From an uncultured Geobacteraceae bacterium (lineage in GTDB: Bacteria; Desulfobacterota; Desulfuromonadia; Geobacterales; Pseudopelobacteraceae), in NCBI GenBank assembly GCA_903901875.1, contig CAIUSO010000097.1:1-61333 (forward strand): 61,333 nucleotides of DNA, in the 5' to 3' direction. The position numbers and the translations under genes are program-made. The notes below the pieces were generated by a model, which worked only from the letters and a program-made list of their open reading frames with translations, had not been told where the DNA came from and made no database searches. Positions 52,709-61,333 of this stretch are shown in pieces (position 1 is the first letter of the stretch; each line of letters begins with the position of its first letter).

Positions 52709-53329
52709 TCACTTCCCGCCCCCCTTCCGCTCCCCATGTGGGCTCGCGCCACTGTCCTTCCCGGCGGCGGGGAGATGCTCAAGTGAAAAATCGGGTTCCA
52801 GTGGTTTGGACAGGTCCAGGTGGTGCAGTACCACTGAAGAGGCACCATCAACATCTATCTTCACCTGTCGTACCTGAGGAAAATTAAGTGCCACACTGTT
52901 CACCACCGAATAGACCGCCGTCATTTCGGCAGAACTCCCGGACAGTAGCGTTTCCGAGAAGGAACGGTTAAAATTGATCACCGCCAGGTTCCCCTCGATG
53001 GAGGTGCTATCAACGGTCACCCCTTCAGGCAGGGTACTCTCCAACTCCCCCACCGGGCCATGAAGCAATTCGTCAAGAAGACTCTTCAGACAGGCGTTAT
53101 CATCGTCACAGGGTTCAATTTCACGGGTTTCCCGCGCCAGCGTCCCTCCCGTGGCGGCAAAAAACAGGGTAACTGTCCGGTTTCCTTCCACCTGTTGGGT
53201 GGCGGGAGGAGCGGGAGTCTCACCGATTGAACGGTACTTCTGCCAGATCATAATACTGAAAAACAGCACAAAGACCAGAAAGGGAATTACCAGATTCACC
53301 GTAAGTTTTTTTCGTCGGATTGGTGCCAT
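52709..53329 (-). CDS. GerMN-domain protein
   Basis: 206 aa. One N-terminal membrane segment (VIPFLVFVLFFSIMIWQKY), a linker, and a GerMN domain at about residues 50-180: TVTLFFAATGGTLARE, LLDELLHGPVGELESTLPEGV, NLAVINFNRSFSE and TAVYSVVNSVALNFPQV. GerMN domains occur in spore germination and in envelope proteins of non-spore-formers. The tail is basic (GERKGGGK). It shares one base with the MurI stop (TGATG) and seems to be in its operon. Confidence 0.85.
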   Translation of the reverse strand: MAPIRRKKLTVNLVIPFLVFVLFFSIMIWQKYRSIGETPAPPATQQVEGNRTVTLFFAATGGTLARETREIEPCDDDNACLKSLLDELLHGPVGELESTLPEGVTVDSTSIEGNLAVINFNRSFSETLLSGSSAEMTAVYSVVNSVALNFPQVRQVKIDVDGASSVVLHHLDLSKPLEPDFSLEHLPAAGKDSGASPHGERKGGGK

Positions 53330-54147
53330 CAGAGTGCTCCTCCCGCTTCATCCAGAGTAACCTGAAACACATCTCCCAGCTTTCCCCCGAGAAAACGGTT
53401 CCCGATACGGACAAAACCGGCGGGAATATCGGTGACATAGTAGGTATGATTCCCCTCTTCCGACGCCGGTCTGAGCAGGGAATTTCGGGAGAGGATTTCC
53501 GCCACCGTCCGGGCGGTTTCATGGGCAGAGTCAACCAGCGTAACCCCTTTTCCCATGGTCTCGGCAATCATCGGCTTGAGCAGTGGATAATGGGTACAGC
53601 CAAGCACCAGCGTATCAACCTGGGCCAGCTGCAATTCCTTCAGGTATATCTCCGCGGTCAAACGGGCAACCTGATTATCGGTCCACCCCTCTTCCGCCAA
53701 CTGCACAAACAACGGACAGGCACGTGTCAACACCTCGGCATCCGGCTTAAGCCGTTTGATGGCACGGGTATAGGCACTGCTCCGAATAGTGCCGGCAGTG
53801 CCAATGACGCCAATACGGCCACTGCGGGTCACTTCGACCCCCCGGCGTGCCCCCGGTTCGATAACTCCCACCACCGGAATCGGCAACAGCCGCTTCAAAG
53901 CGGGAAGTGCCACCGCCGAAGCGGTATTGCAGGCAACAACCAGCAGTTTAATATCCCGCCGAAACAGAAATGACGCGATTTCTTCGGCATAACGGGTAAC
54001 AGTTTCGGGGGACTTGGTACCATAGGGCACCCGTGCCGTATCACCAAGGTAGATGGTGTCTTCCTGGGGGAGTGTCTGCATTATTTCACGCAGAACCGTT
54101 AACCCCCCCACACCGGAATCAAATATGCCTATGGACTTCCAGGTCAC
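53329..54147 (-). CDS. murI: Glutamate racemase
   Basis: Makes D-glutamate for peptidoglycan. The 272-aa protein starts at GTG 54147 (VTWKSIGIFDSGVGGLTV), 8 nt after AAGGAG. It has Asp10 in IFDSGVGG, GDTARVPYGTKS, VVACNTASAVALP with the first catalytic Cys, VIGTAGTIRS and VLGCTHYPLLKP with the second. Length is normal. It leads a minus-strand unit of MurI, GerMN and a small protein, with a promoter at 54190-54219. Confidence 0.95.
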   Translation of the reverse strand: MTWKSIGIFDSGVGGLTVLREIMQTLPQEDTIYLGDTARVPYGTKSPETVTRYAEEIASFLFRRDIKLLVVACNTASAVALPALKRLLPIPVVGVIEPGARRGVEVTRSGRIGVIGTAGTIRSSAYTRAIKRLKPDAEVLTRACPLFVQLAEEGWTDNQVARLTAEIYLKELQLAQVDTLVLGCTHYPLLKPMIAETMGKGVTLVDSAHETARTVAEILSRNSLLRPASEEGNHTYYVTDIPAGFVRIGNRFLGGKLGDVFQVTLDEAGGAL

Positions 54148-54189
54148 TGCCACGGCTCCTTGCAACAGAATGTTACGTTCAAATCGGAG

Positions 54190-54219
54190 AGTATATACTT
54201 CATGAGGTAATTCAGGCAA
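54190..54219 (-). promoter_or_regulatory. Candidate promoter of murI
   Basis: Minus strand: -35 TTGCCT (54219-54214), an 18-bp spacer and -10 TATACT (54195-54190), about 43 bp upstream of the murI start. Confidence 0.55.
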
Positions 54220-54325
54220 GCCATTTACAATAGCCGTTGTTACTCATTCTAAAAGGGCGGGCTTACCGCAAATTCAGGTTCAGATTGATAGCAAACTGCA
54301 CGTCAGCCGTTTCAATTGTATACCG

Positions 54326-55516
54326 TCAGTCCCATGGAACATTATATGTTGGTGCATTGGCATGACAGGTTACACCACTACAGGTTCTCAGTACTACATT
54401 GTAGTCAGTAAGAGCCGTGCTCCCTCCGGCAACCGTGCTGCCAGGCGAAGTGAATTGCCGATTAAATATTCCCCCAAAGTGCTGTGAAATAGTCATTTTT
54501 GAAATATTGTGACAATCGGTACAGGTTATAAGAGCATTGGAATAGGGATTCATTTTTGCCAAATGATCTCCATGACGGCCCGAAAAGAAGCTGTTGCGCT
54601 CGGGGCTATTTACCGAACTGCCCGCCGCATGGCATGATCTACAATCCGGAGCAGCCCCACCCCAGACTGGAGTTATGATTCCACCGTGGCATGACACATT
54701 GGCGCAGATGCCTGAAGCAAAATAGGGTAATGCTATCGAAGAGCGTGCTTGTAGTGAAGTCACGTTCAGGAAGAGTACCGTAGTCGTACCATTGGCATGA
54801 TTTGTCGTACCGGTTCCTGCACCAAAATGGCATACGGCACAAGTAACCCCCGGTACAGCTGAATGTTGAGGATGACTACCAGACCTATTGGGAGCAACGG
54901 CACCATCGGGACCATTTCCATGGCATGAGGTGCAGCCACTGGCAAGGAGTGCAATGGGCAGACTGATATGACAAGACAGACAGCTTACCGATGAGGCTCC
55001 CCCATTCAGGTCTATTCCATGGCATTCACTGCACTGATCAACATTATTTTGAGCCGCCACGTTATGCACCAACTTCCAGTTGGCCTGATGTCCTCCAACG
55101 AGCATCATAACAACGGGACCAACATCAGTTATCTGACCAGCTTGCACAGCTATATTATTCACAGATCCCTGATAGATGCTATTGTTTGAAACATCCAGAC
55201 CGTACGCAGCAAATGTGTAACCACTGCCTACGGGAACACGACTCAATGTTCCGCTTCCAAGTGAAGCTTGAAAGTCATTCTGCGCAAGAGTTGTACCGGT
55301 GCTCGAAAGAATCGCAAGACGAACCGTTGCAACACCCGCAGGAGCACTTGCAACTATTTTTCCAACCTTGCCGCTACTGCCATTCCACTTCAGTTGAGCA
55401 GTAACTCCTCCCTGACCTTGGGAAGTTGCAGTTCTATTATTACCACATCCGGAAATCAGGAGCAGTGCGGCACACAAAAAGAGTAGACCAATTAACGTAC
55501 AGACATTTTTAGCCAT
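54326..55516 (-). CDS. Octahaem c-type cytochrome lipoprotein
   Basis: 396 aa. Signal peptide with lipobox LLLISGCGNN (Cys about 24), so it is anchored in a membrane by lipid. Residues about 30-140 form a beta-rich domain (VATVRLAILSSTGTT, VPVGSGYTFAAYGLDVSN). The C-terminal half binds eight haems: six CXXCH (CSECH, CLSCH, CTSCH, CAVCH, CRSCH, CTDCH) and two long CX4CH (CANVSCH, CSGVTCH). Such proteins carry electrons across the envelope in Geobacter relatives. The CX4CH variants are typical of that group. It starts at ATG 55516 with AAGGAG. It has no gene in an obvious operon. Confidence 0.9.
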   Translation of the reverse strand: MAKNVCTLIGLLFLCAALLLISGCGNNRTATSQGQGGVTAQLKWNGSSGKVGKIVASAPAGVATVRLAILSSTGTTLAQNDFQASLGSGTLSRVPVGSGYTFAAYGLDVSNNSIYQGSVNNIAVQAGQITDVGPVVMMLVGGHQANWKLVHNVAAQNNVDQCSECHGIDLNGGASSVSCLSCHISLPIALLASGCTSCHGNGPDGAVAPNRSGSHPQHSAVPGVTCAVCHFGAGTGTTNHANGTTTVLFLNVTSLQARSSIALPYFASGICANVSCHGGIITPVWGGAAPDCRSCHAAGSSVNSPERNSFFSGRHGDHLAKMNPYSNALITCTDCHNISKMTISQHFGGIFNRQFTSPGSTVAGGSTALTDYNVVLRTCSGVTCHANAPTYNVPWD

Positions 55517-55644
55517 ATAATCTCCTTACAAGTGCCCCGCGAGGTCAAAATCAGACAGTATTGTACATAAAAACCAGTTAATTTCCCACTCGTATTTCAG
55601 TGTTGTCCGGTTAGAAAATTGCATGGCGAAAAACGCTGCCTTAT

Positions 55645-55707
55645 CCCCTCATCCGGCCTTCGGGCACCTTCTCCCTCTGGGAGAAGGTGCCCGTCAGGGC
55701 GGATGAG
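55645..55707. repeat. Dispersed palindromic repeat, copy 2
   Basis: A 63-bp near-perfect palindrome, CCCCTCATCCGGCC to GGCGGATGAG with CACCTTCTCCC/GGGAGAAGGTG inside. Its reverse complement shares about 40 bp with the element at 19546-19643. It lies between the cytochrome gene and the large kinase gene. The 467-bp space (55517-55983) also contains the fragment at 55709-55872 and AT-rich DNA. Confidence 0.75.
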
Positions 55708-55708
55708 T

Positions 55709-55872
55709 ATCGCTATAGAGAACCAAAACACGTATTTGGAGATACTATTGTACGGACGGTCTTAGACGCGTTGACTGCTCAACACATCTCTCTTGCCAAG
55801 GCAAGCAGTTATCTTGACAGTCTAAAAATTAAAGACCTGCGGCAGTTAGAGACTCATTATGCAGGTATTTGA
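55709..55872 (+). pseudogene. C-terminal fragment of an ImmA/IrrE-like protein
   Basis: The frame EYRYREPKHVFGDTIVRTVLDALTAQHISLAKASSYLDSLKIKDL resembles the last 50 residues of ImmA/IrrE-type proteins, where a VRTVLDAL...I-S...A-YL pattern is common. The zinc site HExxH and the upstream part are absent, and the repeat 55645-55707 adjoins it directly. It is probably a relic of a mobile or toxin-antitoxin gene. The resemblance is weak. Confidence 0.4.
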
Positions 55873-55983
55873 GGCATCATCGATGATGAAATTATGTTGT
55901 ATTCGGGTTCTAGAGCCGTTGTCACCACATCAATATTCATTTGGTGTCATCAACAACAATAAGTATTGTATATTATTTACACA

Positions 55984-58900
55984 TTAACCAACCTCCAAAT
56001 TCATAACACGTTTCATTTCACTGATAAGCTCTTTTACTGAGAGTGGCTTTGATACATATCCATCAAAACCAGCATTAAGATATTGTTCCTTATCACCTCG
56101 CATTGAGAATGCGGTCAAAGCAATTACTGGTTGGTGACCACCAGATATTTTTTCTTTATTTCTTATCTCAATAACAGCTTCTTCCCCACTCATAACAGGC
56201 ATCTGAATATCCATTAAAACAAGATCGAATTTGTTTCTTTCCAATTCGTCAATACATTCCCTGCCATTTTTCGCAATGGTAATATCTTGCCCAATCTTGC
56301 CAAAAATTGATTTACCTAATACAATGTTAATCGGATCATCCTCAACAAACAGAATATGTAGCCGTGGTCCATCATAGTTTAATACATTTGACAGGTACGT
56401 ACCTACTACTGGCTCATTTTCATGTACAAAACTAAGAGGAAGTATAACAGTGAAACAACTCCCAACATCAGGCATGCTTTCAACAGAAATGCTTCCTCCC
56501 ATTAATCCTATTAACCGTGAACTGATTGACAGCCCAAGACCAGTCCCGCCATATTTTCGTGTTGTTGTTCCGTCAGCCTGCATAAATGGCATAAATATTT
56601 TATCAAGGGCATCATGTGGAATACCAATGCCACTATCTTTTAACGCCAATTGCAATGTGATGGAACTTTCGTGTTGCTCAAGAACATGAGCCGAAATGGA
56701 AATATTACCATGACTGGTAAACTTAACTGCATTCCCTAACAGGTTGAGAAGAATTTGTTTGATCCTTAATTGGTCGCCAATCAAGAACTGAGGTACTTCT
56801 TCATCTATATCTATCTCAAGTTTAAGACCTTTCTCATAAATCACTGATTGTTGCATCAGGACTATGTCTTTAATACATTGCTTGAGGCTGAATTCAATTA
56901 TTTCCAAAGATATTTTTCCCGCTTCAACTTTGGACAGGTCAAGGATGTCGTTAATTAAAGACATAAGATTTTTACCTGATTTTTTAAGACTAGCAACATA
57001 TTCCCGTTGTTCCTCAGTTAAATTTCCCATTTCAAGTAATTGAGTCATTCCGAGAACACCATTCATTGGCGTGCGAATTTCGTGACTCATATTTGCAAGG
57101 AATTCACTTTTAGCTTTGTTAGCTTGTTCTGCCCTTTCTTTGGCTTGGGCTAATTCAATCTCCAATTTCTTTTGTGTCGTTATGTCATTTATGAAACCGT
57201 GCCAGAGAATACTGCCATCTTCTAACTTCTGGGGGCGTGAAAACCCGTGTCGCCATAGCACTCCTTGTTGAGGAATAATTATACGGTAGTCGTATTGCCA
57301 CGGTTCAAGTGTACGAGCCGATTCCTTGATAGATTCGATAAACCCATCGTAATCATCTGGATGAACAATGCTTGTTAAGAATTGAAAGGCATCTTCACCT
57401 AACTCTTCAAATGTAACACCGAAAGTTTCATTGATTGCTTCGCTGGCGTAGGGGAAACAGGAACGGCCATCCGGAAATAGCTGGAATTGATAGACTGTTC
57501 CCGGTAGCTGGTGGGAAAGTGTCATCAACAGGTCGTGGCTCTGCTGGAGTTTATTTTTCAATTCATGGTTGTCGGTTTCGTTTGAAACAATCCAGATATT
57601 TCCTGCCTCTTTGTTTGCAGAATTTACCGCCCGGCACCTATTAATTGTGGGAATATGCATTCCATTTTTATTGATAAGCTCTGTTTCCAATGCATACGTT
57701 CCGCCTGTAGTCATCAATGAATATGCTTCTTTCTCGAAACGCTCATACTCTTCACAGGAACAGAAAAATATTTCCGTGCTAACATTTTTAACTTCATCAG
57801 GAGTGTATCCGAACAGATTACAAAATTCAGGATTTGCCCACATGATATGCCGTTTTTTAACCAGAGCGATACCAACTCCAGCATTGTCAAGGATAACTGA
57901 CTGCTCATCAGTGAGTTTCTTAAGTGTTACTTCAGCCAGCTTACGCTCAGTTATGTTTTTCCCAAATACCGAGATACCTATTAGTACGCTATTTTGGTAA
58001 AGAGTATTGAAGTGCAATTCTAAATAAATATTTCTAGAGAGGGTGAAGTACTCAGTAGTAAACGCCCCTTCTTCAATTGCGCGCTTGTAGAAATTTTGCC
58101 ATATGCAGACAGTATCTTCACACGAAAATATATCTTCGGGACGCATACCAATCGCCGCATCGAGTACATAATTTTCCAAGAAATGCTTGGCAAGCCCATT
58201 GTTGAAAAAATTGAGACCAAATGAGTTGGGGTCAACAGACCAAATCATATCATCGGTACTATTGACGATGTTTTGCAGTAACATTTTCGACTCTGCCAGT
58301 TCCAATTCTGCCTGCTTGCGTTCAGAAATATCTTTGATTATTACTATCGAATGTTGATGGTCAACTCTTGAGATTACAGAACTAACTTCAGCAGGGAAAA
58401 TAGTGTTATTTTTACGAATGTAAGTTAATTCAGTATTAAGCTGTCCCGTTCGTTCACGTTTTTCCAATGCAGATTCTAATCTTGGATCATTCAAGTTCAT
58501 TATCCCTGAACGCCCCACACTACATAGCTCCTGTTTAGTCATTCTGAACATATCACAGGCGGCTCCATTTGCATTCAAGATCGGACCGTCTGGTTTTGTA
58601 ATTAATATTGCATCAAGAGACTGTTCAAAAAGTGATTGAAATCTTATTTCGATTTCATTTTTTTCCTTTTCTGCCTCCAGCTGCCGCTTGTGCTGCGAGC
58701 TTTGCTCTACAAGTGACTGGGTCAGGCCATGGACGAAGGATAGATGCTTTTGAAATTTTACTTCAGTAAAGATAGGTACTTTACGTAATGCGGCAAGATA
58801 TTCGTCCTCATTAAAACCATAGAGGCGGGCCTGATTAACAAAATATTCCTCATCAGGTGGTTCGAGAAAAAATTGGCCAACATAGACATAACCGATTCGC

Positions 58901-59199
58901 TTGCCTTCAATAATAATTGGTAAAGCAGTATTAACCAGACCTAAAGCGCATTTATACACAATTGGAGTTTTGCAGTTCTGATCTTTCGATTCACTAAGCA
59001 GATAACTTTCAATACATTTCTTCTCCGATTTTGGATTGACACGGTGAAATTTTGTACAGATGTCCTGCGAAGATGTTGTAATAAGTATATTGCCTTCCGC
59101 ATCACCAATGGCACATGGAAAACGGTGAATATCATCCAATATCTCCAGCAAACTGGAAATATTGGAAATATCGATAAGCTCTTTTAGAGTGTAGCTCAT
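55984..59199 (-). CDS. PocR-PAS hybrid histidine kinase
   Basis: 1071 aa from ATG 59199 ([10 protein letters not shown]), behind GAGGTGAT. Order: PocR ligand-binding domain (about 1-170, with Cys residues in CTKFH, KKCIES and YKCALGLVN), coiled coil, four PAS/PAC regions (about 190-690; e.g. [19 protein letters not shown] and [15 protein letters not shown]), HisKA with [16 protein letters not shown] (about 710), HATPase with [12 protein letters not shown], and a receiver domain with [14 protein letters not shown] (about 1000). PocR domains sense small hydroxylated or hydrocarbon-type molecules. No membrane segment. It is divergent from the caspase-like gene across 352 bp. Confidence 0.92.
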   Translation of the reverse strand: MSYTLKELIDISNISSLLEILDDIHRFPCAIGDAEGNILITTSSQDICTKFHRVNPKSEKKCIESYLLSESKDQNCKTPIVYKCALGLVNTALPIIIEGKRIGYVYVGQFFLEPPDEEYFVNQARLYGFNEDEYLAALRKVPIFTEVKFQKHLSFVHGLTQSLVEQSSQHKRQLEAEKEKNEIEIRFQSLFEQSLDAILITKPDGPILNANGAACDMFRMTKQELCSVGRSGIMNLNDPRLESALEKRERTGQLNTELTYIRKNNTIFPAEVSSVISRVDHQHSIVIIKDISERKQAELELAESKMLLQNIVNSTDDMIWSVDPNSFGLNFFNNGLAKHFLENYVLDAAIGMRPEDIFSCEDTVCIWQNFYKRAIEEGAFTTEYFTLSRNIYLELHFNTLYQNSVLIGISVFGKNITERKLAEVTLKKLTDEQSVILDNAGVGIALVKKRHIMWANPEFCNLFGYTPDEVKNVSTEIFFCSCEEYERFEKEAYSLMTTGGTYALETELINKNGMHIPTINRCRAVNSANKEAGNIWIVSNETDNHELKNKLQQSHDLLMTLSHQLPGTVYQFQLFPDGRSCFPYASEAINETFGVTFEELGEDAFQFLTSIVHPDDYDGFIESIKESARTLEPWQYDYRIIIPQQGVLWRHGFSRPQKLEDGSILWHGFINDITTQKKLEIELAQAKERAEQANKAKSEFLANMSHEIRTPMNGVLGMTQLLEMGNLTEEQREYVASLKKSGKNLMSLINDILDLSKVEAGKISLEIIEFSLKQCIKDIVLMQQSVIYEKGLKLEIDIDEEVPQFLIGDQLRIKQILLNLLGNAVKFTSHGNISISAHVLEQHESSITLQLALKDSGIGIPHDALDKIFMPFMQADGTTTRKYGGTGLGLSISSRLIGLMGGSISVESMPDVGSCFTVILPLSFVHENEPVVGTYLSNVLNYDGPRLHILFVEDDPINIVLGKSIFGKIGQDITIAKNGRECIDELERNKFDLVLMDIQMPVMSGEEAVIEIRNKEKISGGHQPVIALTAFSMRGDKEQYLNAGFDGYVSKPLSVKELISEMKRVMNLEVG

Positions 59200-59551
59200 T
59201 GCTATCACCTCAAATTAGTTATGTTTATTTGATATGTGTATACGAGTATTCCCAAAAACGCAATTATTCTAATTTTATAATTATAGTCATGTTCGCTATG
59301 AGTATACCTTATATGCCTGACAGTACATAACGCCTTACAAAGTACTACAATTACAATGTTCGTGTTACCGGCGGAAGCCGTGGCAGATATGTCATAATGT
59401 TTACCTTAAAATGATAATTGACGATTCTCGGAAAATTCCGAAAAAATATAAAAAGGGACTCCATCACCACTCAAATCATCTGGCGTTGTCCATTTAGATA
59501 TGCTAATACGGCGTACCGTTGTCCATCAACTGCACAAGGAGCATCATCTGT
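59200..59551. other. Intergenic region between divergent genes
   Basis: 352 bp, AT-rich, without a convincing gene. An inverted repeat CGGAAAATTCCG at 59429-59440 lies between TTGACG (59418-59423) and TATAAA near 59447, but the spacing of the two boxes (about 23 bp) is too long for a normal sigma-70 promoter. It must contain the start sites of both flanking genes. Confidence 0.4.
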
Positions 59552-61162
59552 ATGCGCCTGTCCACAAACAATTCCATCTTTCGCTTGCTGATTGCTTTCA
59601 TACTTATTTTTACCTGTTTTATTACTACAACACCATACAGTTATGCCGCAAAAGCCGAGGATGACCGTGGACTTGCCCTAGCGGAGAAGAACAGAGACAG
59701 TAGCAAACGTGTGGCTTTGGTCATAGGTAACAGTACTTACCGCAATTCCCCTCTCAAGAACCCAGTCAATGATGCTAAAGATATTGCTGTAAAACTACGT
59801 AAACTTGGCTTTGAGGTCATCGAGCGTAATAACCTCACAACCAGACAGATCGGCGGAACTCTCCGAGAATTTCGCAGTAGACTTGCTCCCGGTGCGGTTG
59901 CTTTAGTTTTCTACGCCGGGCATGGACTCCAAATCAAAGGAGATAATTACCTCCCTGCCGTGGATGCCGACATCAATTCCGAAGAAGATGTACCGAATCA
60001 AAGTATCGCCATAAGACAAATCATGGATGTACTGGACGAATCAAAATCACGCCTCAATCTGGTCTTTCTGGATGCCTGCCGAAACAATCCATACGCAAGA
60101 AGTTTCCGATCATCTGACAGAGGTCTGGCAAGAGTAAATGCACCCTCGGGAACTCTGATTTCTTACGCCACTAAACCGGGTAGCGTGGCGGCAGACGGAA
60201 CAGGTAGAAATGGTTTGTATACCAGTAAACTTCTCGCTCAAATGGACAGTAACCAGCAGATTGAGCAATCTCTCAAGCGTGTTGTCACTGAAGTTAAGGC
60301 TGCATCAAAAGGCAAACAGGAACCGTGGATGGAGGGGAGCATTGAGGGTGATTTCTGTTTTAGTGGATGCACTACAGAATCTCAAACAACAAGCATTGTG
60401 ACAGCCACCAAACCATTGCAACAGGAACCAGCCAAGCAGACACAACGCACCTCCGACAGCCTTGACGACATTATCGCTAGTGCAGAAACAGAAGAATTGG
60501 CCAAGAAAGAACGCCTGGAGCATCTAAAGGCAGATCTTGTCAAATACAATAAAATTGTGGCTTCTCCCAGAGGAACGGAACTGAAAGAGACAGCCTGGAA
60601 AGCAATAATTGCAAAACACCCGGAAGCAGCGAATATTGCACAGTATGACACCGTGGCGTTGTTGGCACCGTATGGCTTGGCTATGGACAACGGCAGTTTC
60701 ATAACACAAGCAGAAAATGAGATGAAATTGTTGCAATCGCAGCTTCCTGTCAAATTGGACGAAAATATATTGAGAACTCTTTATGCTAATAATGACTTTT
60801 CAAATATACCTCCGTTAAAAAGTAAGATTAGATCAAACTATAGTAATGTATCAAAGGCTAAGTGTAGTGCAGGAAAGACGAATTCTAATATTACTTATAT
60901 TTTTGAGGTAGGTTCTTCTGGGCCTAAAATTACTACACGCAAGTCACGTACTAAAACTGAATATGGTATTTCAGATAGTATTGATTATAAGTTTGGACTT
61001 ATACCACTTGCGACAATGCAAGACGGAAAACCTCTGAATTATACGACTAGTCTTGATGTCAAAGGCGGTTTATTTCCAATGCATATAGGTGCGGAACAAT
61101 GGTGGAGCATATTTAATACCTATGCAGAAGTGCCGACAGCAAATAGCACTACAGGAGTTTAA
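59552..61162 (+). CDS. Secreted caspase-like (peptidase C14) protein
   Basis: 536 aa from ATG 59552 (MRLSTNNSIFRLL), 10 nt after AAGGAG. Signal peptide (residues 1-34, IAFILIFTCFITTTPYSYA). Caspase domain at about 50-270: RVALVIGNSTYRNSPLKNPVND, catalytic His in VFYAGHGLQI, catalytic Cys in VFLDACRNNPYAR. Basic specificity (Arg/Lys) is typical of metacaspase/paracaspase relatives in bacteria. The C-terminal half (300-536) is a separate domain without a recognised family. It may process or bind proteins in the periplasm. The final 170 bp of the window after it hold no gene. Confidence 0.87.
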   Translation: MRLSTNNSIFRLLIAFILIFTCFITTTPYSYAAKAEDDRGLALAEKNRDSSKRVALVIGNSTYRNSPLKNPVNDAKDIAVKLRKLGFEVIERNNLTTRQIGGTLREFRSRLAPGAVALVFYAGHGLQIKGDNYLPAVDADINSEEDVPNQSIAIRQIMDVLDESKSRLNLVFLDACRNNPYARSFRSSDRGLARVNAPSGTLISYATKPGSVAADGTGRNGLYTSKLLAQMDSNQQIEQSLKRVVTEVKAASKGKQEPWMEGSIEGDFCFSGCTTESQTTSIVTATKPLQQEPAKQTQRTSDSLDDIIASAETEELAKKERLEHLKADLVKYNKIVASPRGTELKETAWKAIIAKHPEAANIAQYDTVALLAPYGLAMDNGSFITQAENEMKLLQSQLPVKLDENILRTLYANNDFSNIPPLKSKIRSNYSNVSKAKCSAGKTNSNITYIFEVGSSGPKITTRKSRTKTEYGISDSIDYKFGLIPLATMQDGKPLNYTTSLDVKGGLFPMHIGAEQWWSIFNTYAEVPTANSTTGV

Positions 61163-61164
61163 GA

Positions 61165-61189
61165 GTAACGAATTGTGATTCGTTGTTAC
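61165..61189. other. Inverted repeat after the caspase-like gene
   Basis: GTAACGAAT at 61165-61173 pairs with ATTCGTT-GTTAC (61178-61189) after one bulge. It lies 2 nt after the stop codon, with no T-tract. It may end or stabilise the mRNA. Confidence 0.4.
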
Positions 61190-61333
61190 CACTTTAAATC
61201 CAGTAGGTTACAGTGTGAAAGGTGTAAGACCCATCGCCTTATTCAAAATATTGACAAAACCTGGCATCACAGATATTCTGGCAGTTATACATATTTGCAA
61301 CTAACTGTAATAGCACTTATTTCACAAATACAT

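Noticed and set aside
54148..54325. c-di-GMP (GEMM) riboswitch near the cytochrome or murI gene
   Set aside because: No GEMM core sequence is visible in this gap or upstream of the cytochrome.

Overview
The window looks like a chromosomal segment of a Geobacter-type bacterium (Desulfuromonadia/Geobacterales). This is an inference from gene content: System II cytochrome c maturation (ResB/ResC), an eight-haem lipoprotein cytochrome with both CXXCH and CX4CH sites, many hybrid sensor kinases and c-di-GMP/HDOD signalling proteins, a fucose-type surface polysaccharide locus, and short palindromic dispersed repeats. No phylogenetic marker was tested.

Layout. (1) 1-3.6 kb is a decayed accessory island: a 3'-truncated group II intron behind a terminator, then an operon on the minus strand with two unknown genes flanking broken HIT and HNH-endonuclease genes. 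(2) 3.7-9.4 kb: tRNA-Gly, three glycosyltransferases, and ResC/ResB. (3) 9.5-19.5 kb, plus strand: a small membrane protein, GabD, then a chain of overlapping genes (HDOD partner, HDOD, hybrid kinase, two sulfur-amino-acid PLP enzymes, MnmA), followed by a lone ArsD and a secreted protein. (4) 19.7-28 kb: signalling, with two sensor kinases, a receiver protein and a receiver-PAS-GGDEF-EAL protein, then a parvulin foldase, a CheY-like protein and a CheX-like protein. (5) 28-49 kb, minus strand: a methyltransferase, a large YfhO-like membrane protein and a polysaccharide locus (Fcl, a winged-helix regulator, Gmd, the Wzm/Wzt exporter, two methyltransferases and at least seven glycosyltransferases). 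It is interrupted by a two-gene ATPase/DUF4276 cassette and by a nucleotidyltransferase gene. (6) 49-54 kb: fluoride channel CrcB with DUF190, NikR, a divergent nickel/cobalt ECF pair (CbiQ/CbiO), GerMN and MurI. (7) 54-61 kb: multihaem cytochrome, a PocR-type giant hybrid kinase, and a secreted caspase-like protein.

How the genes work together. Region 5 builds and exports a glycan by the ABC-transporter route. GDP-mannose goes through Gmd and Fcl to GDP-fucose or a related sugar, the GT2/GT4 enzymes assemble the chain, and Wzm/Wzt exports it. Region 4 and the HDOD/kinase operon supply sensory control, and ResB/ResC support the cytochrome.

The most notable signals are two independently scarred HEPN/nucleotidyltransferase toxin-antitoxin modules. 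In one, only 23 codons of the toxin remain, placed between an intact mntA-like antitoxin and wzt with overlaps at both ends. In the other, the start of a HEPN gene is fused to the end of a nucleotidyltransferase gene. Also notable are an ATPase/DUF4276 defence-like pair whose second gene is split by a slip at a U-run stop, inserted between near-direct repeats of a glycosyltransferase 5' end; and a winged-helix regulator whose start codon and -10 box lie within a 19-bp palindrome. I did not find a clearly intact new system. The ATPase/DUF4276 pair and the small operon at 1.4-3.4 kb are the best candidates.
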